Origin: an uncultured Porphyromonadaceae bacterium | Lineage (GTDB): Bacteria > Bacteroidota > Bacteroidia > Bacteroidales > Muribaculaceae | Assembly (NCBI GenBank): GCA_900550645.1 | Contig: URTA01000046.1 | Location: 1-20,191 of the forward strand | DNA: 20,191 nucleotides | Direction of reading: 5' to 3' | Shown here: one piece after another, positions 9,048-15,150 of the stretch | How the letters are laid out: the number at the start of each line of letters is the position of its first letter | Position numbering within the stretch: the first letter of the stretch is position 1 | The notes under the pieces: model-generated | Seen by the model: the letters and a program-made list of their open reading frames with translations, nothing else | What the model was told of the DNA's origin: nothing | The model's database searches: none | Position numbers and translations under genes: made by a program

Positions 9048-9049
9048 AG
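9018..9049. terminator. 32-bp perfect palindrome over the methyltransferase stop codon
   Basis: The sequence is fully self-complementary around ATGCAT, with 16-bp half-sites (CTTCATTTCC...GGAAATGAAG), and spans the stop codon at 9045-9047. It encodes the last residues LHFLNAFRK, which have no counterpart in the alternative tail. It could act as a bidirectional terminator as a hairpin, but no clear U-tract follows; it could instead be a protein-binding or recombination site. Confidence 0.5.
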
Positions 9050-9081
9050 TGGTGTAGAATTTTGTAAATCAGGCCGATATG

Positions 9082-9119
9082 GTGAAACAGGTTTATTTGA
9101 TGCCGTAAATCTGTTTCAC
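9082..9119 (-). terminator. Hairpin over the stop codon of the silent cassette
   Basis: GTGAAACAG (9082-9090) pairs with CTGTTTCAC (9111-9119). The stem extends four more pairs past one G-T position and leaves a 10-base loop. The stop codon of the minus-strand cassette (9093-9095) lies in the stem. Each alternative tail therefore carries its own hairpin at its end. No U-tract is seen. Confidence 0.5.
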
Positions 9120-9533
9120 TATATAGTCGAGATGCTCTTGAATTTGTGCGATTTCTTGACTTGTATTTTGTTGTATCTTCTGCTTGCTCGTTATAGCTGA
9201 TGATGTGATTCTTACAATACGATTAATCAATTCATAAGAGGGGATTACTATAGGCAATTGCCTTGCATCGTTGATTTGAAAATGCGATGTATTGTTGATG
9301 AAATTATCAACGTACATGCTGATTAAGTCAGAGTTAATCATCGCAACAAAATAACTATCGGGTATTTGAGTTTGAGTAAACAAAGACATACTCAGTACAT
9401 CAAATACACCAACACCTTTAAGACGTGCTTTAAGGTATATGGAGTTTACATCTATCCAGCAAAATCCCTCCTTAAAAAAGAACCGGTATCCTTGATAACG
9501 AGCTTTCGGGTCAGTCTTCAGAAAACGGACATT
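9093..9533 (-). CDS. Silent alternative C-terminal (target-recognition) cassette of the methyltransferase
   Basis: The minus-strand frame encodes 146 residues beginning NVRFLKTDPK and ending KQIYGIK. It aligns along its length with the methyltransferase C-terminus: FFKEGFCWIDVN versus YFREGLCWSDIN, SDLISMYVDNFINNT versus STLLSYYVDTFINNT, then an identical FQINDARQLPI. It lacks its own start and any methyltransferase core. The frame stays open to an ATG at 9563, but that ATG is inside the invertase gene in another frame and is probably meaningless. It would be expressed only after inversion joins it to the gene at residue 969. Transcription of the invertase would also read through it in sense. 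It is a storage cassette and probably not a stand-alone protein. Confidence 0.85.
   Translation of the reverse strand, partial: NVRFLKTDPKARYQGYRFFFKEGFCWIDVNSIYLKARLKGVGVFDVLSMSLFTQTQIPDSYFVAMINSDLISMYVDNFINNTSHFQINDARQLPIVIPSYELINRIVRITSSAITSKQKIQQNTSQEIAQIQEHLDYIVKQIYGIK
9249..9282 (-). repeat. Inner 34-bp inverted repeat, right copy
   Basis: Reverse complement of 8843-8876, in the same codon phase within the silent cassette. Inversion between these inner copies alone would exchange only the last ~57 residues of the methyltransferase, leaving the preceding recognition segment in place. Confidence 0.92.
9514..9533 (-). repeat. Outer 20-bp inverted repeat, right copy
   Basis: Exact inverse of 8571-8590. 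It begins immediately past the invertase stop codon (9535-9537), so inversion would leave the invertase gene whole. Confidence 0.9.
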
Positions 9534-9534
9534 A

Positions 9535-10185
9535 TTAGTAGATGCCCCTTTGCCAGCGTCCATTTGATGCTTTTACAGGCTCTCTAATTCCAGTATATGC
9601 TAAGTATCGATATAGGGTTCCTCGTGCTACCTTAATCTTCTTAGCTATTGTAGGTATAGAGACCCCTTGTTCGAGATTACTTATAATGTATTCGTGTTTT
9701 AATACGCACTTCTTGTTCAGACTATTGTTTCGTCGACCTTGGCTTCTACCAATAGTCTTACCCTCGGCTCTTAACCGGGCGAGAGCCTCTTTGGTGCGCT
9801 GGGAGATGAGGTTGCGCTCAATCTCTGCCGACAGCCCGAAGGCGAACGCAAGGACTTTTGACTGGATGTCGTCGCCGAGGCGGTAGTTGTCTTTGATGGT
9901 CCACACCTTGGCCTCCTTGGTCATGCAGATGTTGAGTATCTCCATTATCATGAAGAGGTTGCGTCCGAGGCGCGACAGTTCAGCGCAGATGATTAGGTCG
10001 TCCTTTCTGATACGCTTGAGCAGCGAGCCGAGTTGCCGCTTGGTGTAGGCTTTGGTGCCGGAGATAGTTTCCTCGATCCAGCCGTCTATGGTGATGTTCT
10101 CGCGGCGGCAGAAGTTGTTGATTTCAAAGCGTTGGTTCTCTACGGTCTGCTTGTCGGAGCTGACCCTGATATATCCGTAAATCAT
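9535..10185 (-). CDS. Serine site-specific recombinase (DNA invertase, PinR/Hin-like)
   Basis: A 216-residue resolvase/invertase-family recombinase. GYIRVSSDKQ at the N-terminus places the catalytic serine at residue 9, followed by the conserved SRLGR arginine motif (71-75), the long dimer-interface helix (GLSAEIERNLISQRTKEAL) and a C-terminal helix-turn-helix (about 165-200, GVSIPTIAKKIKVARGTLYRYL). The size fits simple invertases and not large integrases. It abuts the invertible specificity module and is the obvious candidate to flip it. Composition changes inside the gene: about 60% GC at 9781-9840 (catalytic part) but 37% at 9601-9660 (DNA-binding part), by hand count, suggesting mosaic origin. 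A near-palindrome just upstream may be an autoregulatory operator. It is divergent from the unassigned gene at 10254. Confidence 0.93.
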   Translation of the reverse strand: MIYGYIRVSSDKQTVENQRFEINNFCRRENITIDGWIEETISGTKAYTKRQLGSLLKRIRKDDLIICAELSRLGRNLFMIMEILNICMTKEAKVWTIKDNYRLGDDIQSKVLAFAFGLSAEIERNLISQRTKEALARLRAEGKTIGRSQGRRNNSLNKKCVLKHEYIISNLEQGVSIPTIAKKIKVARGTLYRYLAYTGIREPVKASNGRWQRGIY

Positions 10186-10188
10186 GTT

Positions 10189-10209
10189 TTTTCGTGCAAT
10201 GTACGAAAA
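10189..10209. promoter_or_regulatory. 21-bp dyad upstream of the invertase, candidate operator
   Basis: Arms TTTTCGT and ACGAAAA flank a 7-base centre that is itself symmetric apart from one pair. The dyad begins four bases upstream of the invertase ATG, in the divergent intergenic region. An imperfect minus-strand -7 box TATTTCTG (10219-10212) would put the invertase start site inside or beside it. Repressor binding is inferred; a recombinase-binding site is equally possible. Confidence 0.5.
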
Positions 10210-10224
10210 TCCAGAAATAATGAT

Positions 10225-10232
10225 TAACTTTG
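10225..10232 (+). promoter_or_regulatory. -7 promoter box for the unassigned gene
   Basis: TAACTTTG is a perfect TAnnTTTG box in the context AATAATGATTAACTTTG, very like the one before the glycosyltransferase. No convincing TTTG lies 19-21 bases upstream. Transcription would start about 15 bases before the ATG at 10254. Confidence 0.45.
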
Positions 10233-10253
10233 TAGCAGATAGAGTAAGTGACT

Positions 10254-11312
10254 ATGGTAACGAAACTAGATTACGAGCAAGCTTTGGCGACAAAGGCGTT
10301 AAGTGAGAGAGTAGGGTATCCGATACCCGATTGGGTAGAGCCGATTATATCGGAATACGTAACCCAGTCTCTGGAAAAAGATATTTTGCCAATGTTTGCG
10401 GCTTCTGTACCGACGAACATTGATACCGAGTGTCAGGAGCATAAAATCACTGTAGGACTTGAATATACAGACAGAATTCTCACACGTATAGGTATTTCTC
10501 GTGATGCATCGCTGATAGAAAGTTTTGGCAAAGTCGTTTCAATACCCCTTGCAACTACAATAGTAGACCCTGTGTGTGATTTAAGGAACAAGCGACGTAG
10601 GTGGGACAAAGGCTTTGCCGTGCACTTTGATGACGGCAAAGTAATAGATGAACCTTCTGCACAACAGACTATGGTTGAAGCATTGCGCCACATGGGACTT
10701 GAGCGTGTGTCACAATACAACGGAGAAACGTTTGCAGGTTTCCGCCTTGTCAGCAGAGTTAAGGATGAACGTGACAAGCAAGCACGGCAAAAGTATGCCG
10801 ATGGGTGGTGGATTTACGTATGCATGAACAATGAACGCAAGATAAAATGCTTGAAAAGCGTTGCAAAGTATCTAGGTATAGCAATCACTATTGAAATGCA
10901 CAATAGTGAGACTAACCCTCAGCCGCCCAGCACTGGTCGCCGGAGAGGGGAAGGTCGTGCATATTTCTCGCTGAACGGAAGCCCATATCTGCCTATGAAC
11001 CGCATAATTCATTTGGCAGTCGAACAATTCTTAAAGCAGATGCCAGATGCGACATTAGAGGACCTCAAGCAGTATTTTCCGAGCGACCTGTGCAGTGGCT
11101 TAGGAATAGTCGCATCAATTGAAGCTATTGAGCAGCGAATGAAATTTTTCACCAGTGAGAGAATGCGTTGGTTCCTAGACGAAGACGAGATACTGACATC
11201 TGGCGATGGCATACGATTTGCAGTCTGCCGTTATTGGAAGTCTGAATGGAACGGCGCGTTAATCAAGCACCTCAAAGAACAACTTGGCTGGACCGTCGAA
11301 GCCGCCGAATAA
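10254..11312 (+). CDS. Unassigned accessory protein next to the invertase
   Basis: A 352-residue soluble protein with no signal peptide or membrane segment, and no function I can assign. A middle segment (KVIDEPSAQQTMVEALRHMGLERV through WWIYVCMNNERKIKCLKSVAKYLGIAITIEM) and a C-terminal segment (YLPMNRIIHLAVEQFLKQMPDATLEDLKQYFP through CRYWKSEWNGALIKHLKEQLGWTVE) recall modules I have seen in Bacteroidota accessory proteins; the latter looks like a winged helix. That is recollection, not a search result. Between them lies a short polar linker (TNPQPPSTGRRRGEGR). A GTG at 10248 is in frame two codons upstream; the ATG is preferred because of the promoter spacing. Its place on the far side of the invertase suggests membership of the defence island, possibly as an accessory or regulatory factor. 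Confidence 0.75.
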   Translation: MVTKLDYEQALATKALSERVGYPIPDWVEPIISEYVTQSLEKDILPMFAASVPTNIDTECQEHKITVGLEYTDRILTRIGISRDASLIESFGKVVSIPLATTIVDPVCDLRNKRRRWDKGFAVHFDDGKVIDEPSAQQTMVEALRHMGLERVSQYNGETFAGFRLVSRVKDERDKQARQKYADGWWIYVCMNNERKIKCLKSVAKYLGIAITIEMHNSETNPQPPSTGRRRGEGRAYFSLNGSPYLPMNRIIHLAVEQFLKQMPDATLEDLKQYFPSDLCSGLGIVASIEAIEQRMKFFTSERMRWFLDEDEILTSGDGIRFAVCRYWKSEWNGALIKHLKEQLGWTVEAAE

Positions 11313-11486
11313 TGCGCCGCCACAGGGACTGACACTCCCGAGGCAAAGGGGGACTCGATATTTATGATAATAGGCATTATGTTAAATTCGCGAGTTCGCA
11401 ATCAATTATACGGCGTATGCGAGCAAACACGGATTATTTCTGCGATTTGGCGCGGATGCTGGCAAGGCGTGTTATGACTCCGCTCC

Positions 11487-11510
11487 CTTGTTTGTCTCGA
11501 GACAAACAAG
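11487..11510. repeat. 24-bp perfect palindrome
   Basis: CTTGTTTGTC followed by TCGA and its complement GACAAACAAG makes a perfectly self-complementary 24-mer centred on CTCGAG. It lies 175 bases after the unassigned gene. It may be an operator, terminator stem or remnant of a mobile end. No U-tract follows. Confidence 0.6.
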
Positions 11511-11718
11511 CCCGAAAATGCAGCTGGTTATTCGTGCTTGAGAACAGACACACGTTATGTGTGCTTCTCGCGCTTGTGAGTCGTATATGCGCGTGTCGTG
11601 CTGCTTTACCGCCATGAACTGCGGATGTTGCAATGCCGTTACTCCTAAAACAGCATCCGCAACAGTTTCAGTCTTCAATATTTGCCTGATAAATAACGCG
11701 GGTGTGCGAAATAATAGT

Positions 11719-11726
11719 TAACTTTG
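11719..11726 (+). promoter_or_regulatory. -7 promoter box for the glycosyltransferase-pyrC operon
   Basis: TAACTTTG is a perfect TAnnTTTG box followed by C, ending 21 bases before the preferred ATG at 11748. A TTTG at 11681-11684 is too far upstream to be its partner. The box argues against translation starting at the in-frame TTG at 11724. Confidence 0.5.
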
Positions 11727-11747
11727 CAACCACAAATTTGCCCGACG

Positions 11748-12473
11748 ATGAGCGACGTATTGGTCATCATACCGACATACAACGAAATTGAGAACATCGC
11801 GCGAATGCTTGACACGGTCATGGCTTTGGCGGATGGCTTTGACGTACTCGTGATTGACGACAATTCCCCGGACGGTACACAGGATGCAGTCTCGGCGAAA
11901 ATGGCGGAATATCCAGGACGCATTGACATGCTTCGCCGTGCCGGCAAGCTGGGTCTCGGGACTGCTTACATTGAGGGCTTCAAATGGGCTCTGGCACATG
12001 GTTACGACTATGTAATCGAGATGGATGCCGATTTCTCGCATAATCCGGCTGACCTGACCAAGCTATACCATGCGTGTCATGACGACGGTGCAGACGTAGC
12101 TATCGGCTCGCGGTATATTTCCGGTGTCAACGTGGTCAACTGGCCTATGGGTCGTGTGCTAATGTCTTATTATGCATCAGCTTACGTGCGTTTTGTCACA
12201 CGGATGCCGTTGCGGGACTCGACTGCAGGCTTCGTCTGCTACAGGCGCAAGGTGCTGGAGAGCATCGACCTTGACAACATTCATTTCAAGGGGTATGCGT
12301 TCCAGATTGAGATGAAGTTCCGTGCGTTCAAGCGCAAGTTCAAGATAGTGGAAATCCCTATCGTCTTTGTCAACCGGGTGCTTGGCACGTCCAAGATGAG
12401 CGGCAGCATTTTCGGCGAGGCTGTCCTTGGCGTAATAAAGCTGCGGCTCAAAAGCATTGCCGGCAAGCTTTAA
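11748..12473 (+). CDS. Polyprenol-phosphate mannosyltransferase-like family 2 glycosyltransferase
   Basis: A 241-residue GT-A fold enzyme resembling dolichol/polyprenol-phosphate mannose synthase, which moves a sugar from a nucleotide donor to a lipid phosphate at the cytosolic membrane face. Seen: the N-terminal VLVIIPTYNEIENI, DDNSPDGT (37-44), GTAYIEGFKWAL, the metal-binding DADFSHNP (93-100), AIGSRYISG, and the C-terminal GYAFQIEMKFRA with a basic KFKIVEIPIVFVNR segment. There is no C-terminal transmembrane domain, as in the short single-domain forms. It is 24 bases before pyrC and probably co-transcribed; the pairing looks like core-genome context and is not obviously functional. Substrate identity (mannose or another sugar) is inferred from the family only. 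Confidence 0.88.
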   Translation: MSDVLVIIPTYNEIENIARMLDTVMALADGFDVLVIDDNSPDGTQDAVSAKMAEYPGRIDMLRRAGKLGLGTAYIEGFKWALAHGYDYVIEMDADFSHNPADLTKLYHACHDDGADVAIGSRYISGVNVVNWPMGRVLMSYYASAYVRFVTRMPLRDSTAGFVCYRRKVLESIDLDNIHFKGYAFQIEMKFRAFKRKFKIVEIPIVFVNRVLGTSKMSGSIFGEAVLGVIKLRLKSIAGKL

Positions 12474-12497
12474 CGCGATAAATTCAGCAAAACGAGT

Positions 12498-13829
12498 ATG
12501 GCAAGCAGACGATTTGTTCTCGACAATGCGCTGATAGTCAACGAAGGACGACAGTTTATCGGCCACGTGATAATCAACGGCCAGTTCATCGAAACTGTCG
12601 GGTGCGGTCTGTACAACGGACACCTAAAAGCTGTTGAAGACCTGGGCGGAAAGCTCCTCATACCGGGTGTAATCGACACGCATGTGCATTTCCGCGAGCC
12701 GGGGCTTACACACAAGGCGACCATACGCACAGAGAGCATTGCTGCGGCTGCGGGTGGCGTGACATCGTATATCGACATGCCGAACTGCAAGCCGACTACT
12801 ACTACACACGAGGCTCTCGAGGAGAAATTCAACATAGCTGCCGAAAACTCGTTTGTCAATTACTCATTCTACATAGGAGCGACAGTGGACAACCTTGACA
12901 CGCTCCGCAGCATTGACTACACAAATGTGCCTGGCATAAAATTGTTTCTCGGGCAGTCCACCGGCGACATGAGGGTGTCTGACAGTGAGCATCTTGACCA
13001 GATATTCTCTCTGCCGCAGATAATCTCCATACACAGCGAGGACCAGGACATCATCGATGCCAACATGGCTCATTACCGAGAGATCTTTGCAGACAAAGCC
13101 ATGCCGTTGGTCTGTCATCCGCTCATCCGCTCGGCACAGGCGTGCATCAAGTGCACTGAGAAGGCAGTTGACCGCGCCAACAATAACGGCACTCACCTGC
13201 ACCTGCTTCACGTCTCGACAGCTGAAGAAGCATCACTGTTCCGCAACAACAGCATCGTGCCAGACGAGAAGCAATTCACGTCCGAAGTCTGTGTGCAGCA
13301 CCTATGGTTCTCGACAGAGCATTACCATAAGCTGGGGTCACATATCAAGTGCAACCCTGCTATCAAAGGACCGCATCACCGCCGGGCGTTGCGCCAGGCA
13401 GTTGCTGACGGCTACATTGACGTGGTCAGCACCGACCATGCTCCGCACACGCGCGAGGAAAAAGAGGGCGGCATGAACGCGCCCTCGGGCATGCCCATGA
13501 TACAGTTCTCGCTGCAAGCTATGATTGACCTGTCGATATGGGGCTATTTCTCGCTTGAGCGTGTAATTGAGGTTATGTGCCACAACCCTGCCCGACTGTT
13601 TGCGATAGACCGCCGAGGGTTTATTCGCCCCGGGTATTATGCAGACCTTGCGGTGGTTGACATGCACAGAATGTACACGGTGACGGCAGACAAGGTTCTT
13701 AGCAAGTGCGGTTGGTCGCCTTTTGAGGGGACAACGTTCCGCTCGACAGTAGTGGCGACATACGTCAACGGCAAGAAGCCGTCGCCGAAAACGGCAATGC
13801 CGCTCAAGTTTGTACACCGCATATATTGA
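12498..13829 (+). CDS. pyrC: Dihydroorotase
   Basis: A 443-residue amidohydrolase catalysing the reversible cyclisation of N-carbamoyl-aspartate to dihydroorotate, the third step of de novo pyrimidine synthesis, in the cytosol. Visible signatures are DTHVHFREPGLTHK (60-73, zinc-binding HxH plus substrate arginine), YIDMPNCKPT (91-100), IHSEDQ and LHLLHVST histidines, and STDHAPHT (about 310-317). Length and motifs fit the long class I dihydroorotases of Bacteroidota. It follows the glycosyltransferase closely and ends 45 bases before a strong hairpin that separates it from the convergent MFS gene. Confidence 0.95.
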   Translation: MASRRFVLDNALIVNEGRQFIGHVIINGQFIETVGCGLYNGHLKAVEDLGGKLLIPGVIDTHVHFREPGLTHKATIRTESIAAAAGGVTSYIDMPNCKPTTTTHEALEEKFNIAAENSFVNYSFYIGATVDNLDTLRSIDYTNVPGIKLFLGQSTGDMRVSDSEHLDQIFSLPQIISIHSEDQDIIDANMAHYREIFADKAMPLVCHPLIRSAQACIKCTEKAVDRANNNGTHLHLLHVSTAEEASLFRNNSIVPDEKQFTSEVCVQHLWFSTEHYHKLGSHIKCNPAIKGPHHRRALRQAVADGYIDVVSTDHAPHTREEKEGGMNAPSGMPMIQFSLQAMIDLSIWGYFSLERVIEVMCHNPARLFAIDRRGFIRPGYYADLAVVDMHRMYTVTADKVLSKCGWSPFEGTTFRSTVVATYVNGKKPSPKTAMPLKFVHRIY

Positions 13830-13874
13830 CCCCATCGCTGCGCAATTATTTGATTTACTGCAATCTGCCATTTC

Positions 13875-13894
13875 GGACACGGCACGCCGTGTCC
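13875..13894. terminator. GC-rich palindrome between convergent genes
   Basis: GGACACGGC and GCCGTGTCC flank a two-base centre, giving a 9-bp stem between the ends of pyrC and the MFS gene. The form, followed by CTACA, recalls REP-like intergenic palindromes. It may end transcription from both sides; no U-tract is evident. Confidence 0.55.
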
Positions 13895-13943
13895 CTACAC
13901 TGACGGCGCAATCAACCGAAGCATGAGTACTCCCCTACTTCAG

Positions 13944-15140
13944 TTACGCCAGCTTACGAGCGAGGAAGAATTTGCGGGTGAAGAATATCAGCATTAACGT
14001 GCCGCATATCTGCGATGCGGCTGTCATCCAGAAGGCTTCGGAGTATCCAAACCATTCCATCATGATGCCTCCCATCAATATGCCCAGTCCCATGCCGACA
14101 TCCCACGAAGTTAGAATCGAGGAATTGGCAGTTCCTCGCTGGTCGTGGCGTGCCACGGATATGAACATGTTCAGGAATGCGGGGTACATCCTGCCGTTGC
14201 CGATGCCAATGAGGAACGCTGACGCATAGTATGCCCACACGCCTGGCGCAAGAGCGAAGAGCGTATAGCCGACACAGCTTATAACGGTACCGGAAAACGC
14301 ATTCTCGGTCAGCTTGCCCTGCCTCAGCGACTTAGCTCCGAAGAAGCGGGAAATAACAAGGCCTACGGAGAGCAGCATAAAGAACATGCCCGTACCCTCG
14401 GTGATGCCAAGGGCGAGCTTGCCGTAGAGGGCTACATAGTTGCTCATCACACCCCAACAGAAGCCGAACAGCATGATATTTAGAGCCATGAGCCAAGCAC
14501 GGGTCAGGAAGAAATGGTCCATGCTGAAATGTGGCTTGCCAATGACCTTGTTGCGGAACGGCAATTTTATAGTGCAAGCACAGTAGAACCCGCCGAGGGC
14601 GACTATAAGCGAAATCCAGAACAGCAGGGTAAAGTTGTCGGTCACGCCATATATCCAGATACCCATAGAGGGAGCTATCGCCATAGCGAGGTTGTTGCTC
14701 AACCCGTAGAAGCCAATCCCCTCGTTGCGCCGTTCTGATGGCAGCACGTCTATCGCCACCGTGGAATTTGCCACTGTGGTTGCGCCGAAAGGCAAGCCAT
14801 GAAGTGTGCGCACTATGGCAAACAGGAGTATTGTCGTTGCCCCGAGGTAGCCGGCAAAGCAGATGAAGAATGCGAAGAAGCAGACCATCAGGACTTTCTT
14901 GCGGTCGAATGTATCGACGATGAACCCCGAGAAGGGACGTACAATTAGCGCAGCCACTACATAGCCCGACAGCACAAGGCCTATCAAATCCTTGTCGGCG
15001 TTGAAATGGTCGTGCAGGTACAACGGCAACAACGGCGTAAGCAGATAGAAAGAGAAGAAGAGCATGAAATTGCCTGTCATAGCCCTTACATACTCCTTGT
15101 TCCACAATTTCGGACGCGATGTATTATTGACTTCTTTCAT
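13944..15140 (-). CDS. Major facilitator superfamily transporter
   Basis: A 398-residue polytopic inner-membrane protein with about twelve hydrophobic segments. The MFS signature region between helices 2 and 3 reads GFIVDTFDRKKVLM (a variant of GxxxDRxGRR), and RTLHGLPFGATTVANSTVAIDVLPSERRNEGIGFYGLSNN covers helix 4-5 features typical of drug/sugar-efflux-like MFS proteins. A central cytosolic loop (KLPFRNKVIGKPHFSMDHFF) joins the two six-helix halves. The substrate cannot be told from sequence; efflux of small molecules is the family-based guess. Its ATG is 10 bases after the trkH stop, making it the last gene of the dxs-trkA-trkH operon. Transcription probably ends at the palindrome near 13885. 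Confidence 0.88.
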   Translation of the reverse strand: MKEVNNTSRPKLWNKEYVRAMTGNFMLFFSFYLLTPLLPLYLHDHFNADKDLIGLVLSGYVVAALIVRPFSGFIVDTFDRKKVLMVCFFAFFICFAGYLGATTILLFAIVRTLHGLPFGATTVANSTVAIDVLPSERRNEGIGFYGLSNNLAMAIAPSMGIWIYGVTDNFTLLFWISLIVALGGFYCACTIKLPFRNKVIGKPHFSMDHFFLTRAWLMALNIMLFGFCWGVMSNYVALYGKLALGITEGTGMFFMLLSVGLVISRFFGAKSLRQGKLTENAFSGTVISCVGYTLFALAPGVWAYYASAFLIGIGNGRMYPAFLNMFISVARHDQRGTANSSILTSWDVGMGLGILMGGIMMEWFGYSEAFWMTAASQICGTLMLIFFTRKFFLARKLA

Positions 15141-15150
15141 GACAATGATT

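Larger units (their letters stand above)
8571..9533. other. Invertible specificity module of the methyltransferase
   Basis: This 963-bp segment is bounded by perfect 20-bp inverted repeats. It contains, tail to tail, the expressed methyltransferase C-terminus (plus) and a homologous silent C-terminus (minus), separated by about 45 bp. Both repeats fall in the same codon phase (NVRFLK), so inversion gives an intact fused gene of about 1114 residues instead of 1126. The serine invertase gene stops at 9535, just outside. A second, 34-bp repeat pair lies inside (8843-8876 and 9249-9282). Between repeats the two versions are only moderately similar, so the perfect blocks stand out. Confidence 0.85.
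11313..11747. other. Gene-poor stretch at the right end of the island
   Basis: No frame here has protein-like character; the longest plus-strand frame (66 codons, 11417-11617) is rich in Cys/Arg/Ala shadows and lacks a promoter or homologous look. The stretch holds a 24-bp palindrome (11487-11510), a possible weak hairpin (TGCGGATG at 11620-11627 with CATCCGCA at 11654-11661) and the promoter box of the next gene. I see no tRNA and no attachment-site repeat. Confidence 0.5.

Noticed and set aside
9534..9563. ATG at 9563 as a true start for the silent cassette
   Set aside because: The codons before NVRFLK overlap the invertase C-terminus in another frame and have no match in the methyltransferase; homology starts exactly at the 20-bp repeat.
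2380..10185. Labelling the locus DISARM, BREX or type I restriction-modification
   Set aside because: No drmA/drmB, pglZ/brxC or hsdR/hsdS genes are present; only individual domains are shared.
11417..11617. Small gene in the gene-poor stretch
   Set aside because: No promoter at a sensible distance, shadow-like composition, and an equal-length antisense frame overlaps it.
14332..15105. 257-codon minus-strand frame overlapping the MFS gene
   Set aside because: Out-of-frame shadow with Arg/His-rich composition and no hydrophobic pattern; the MFS frame is clearly coding.
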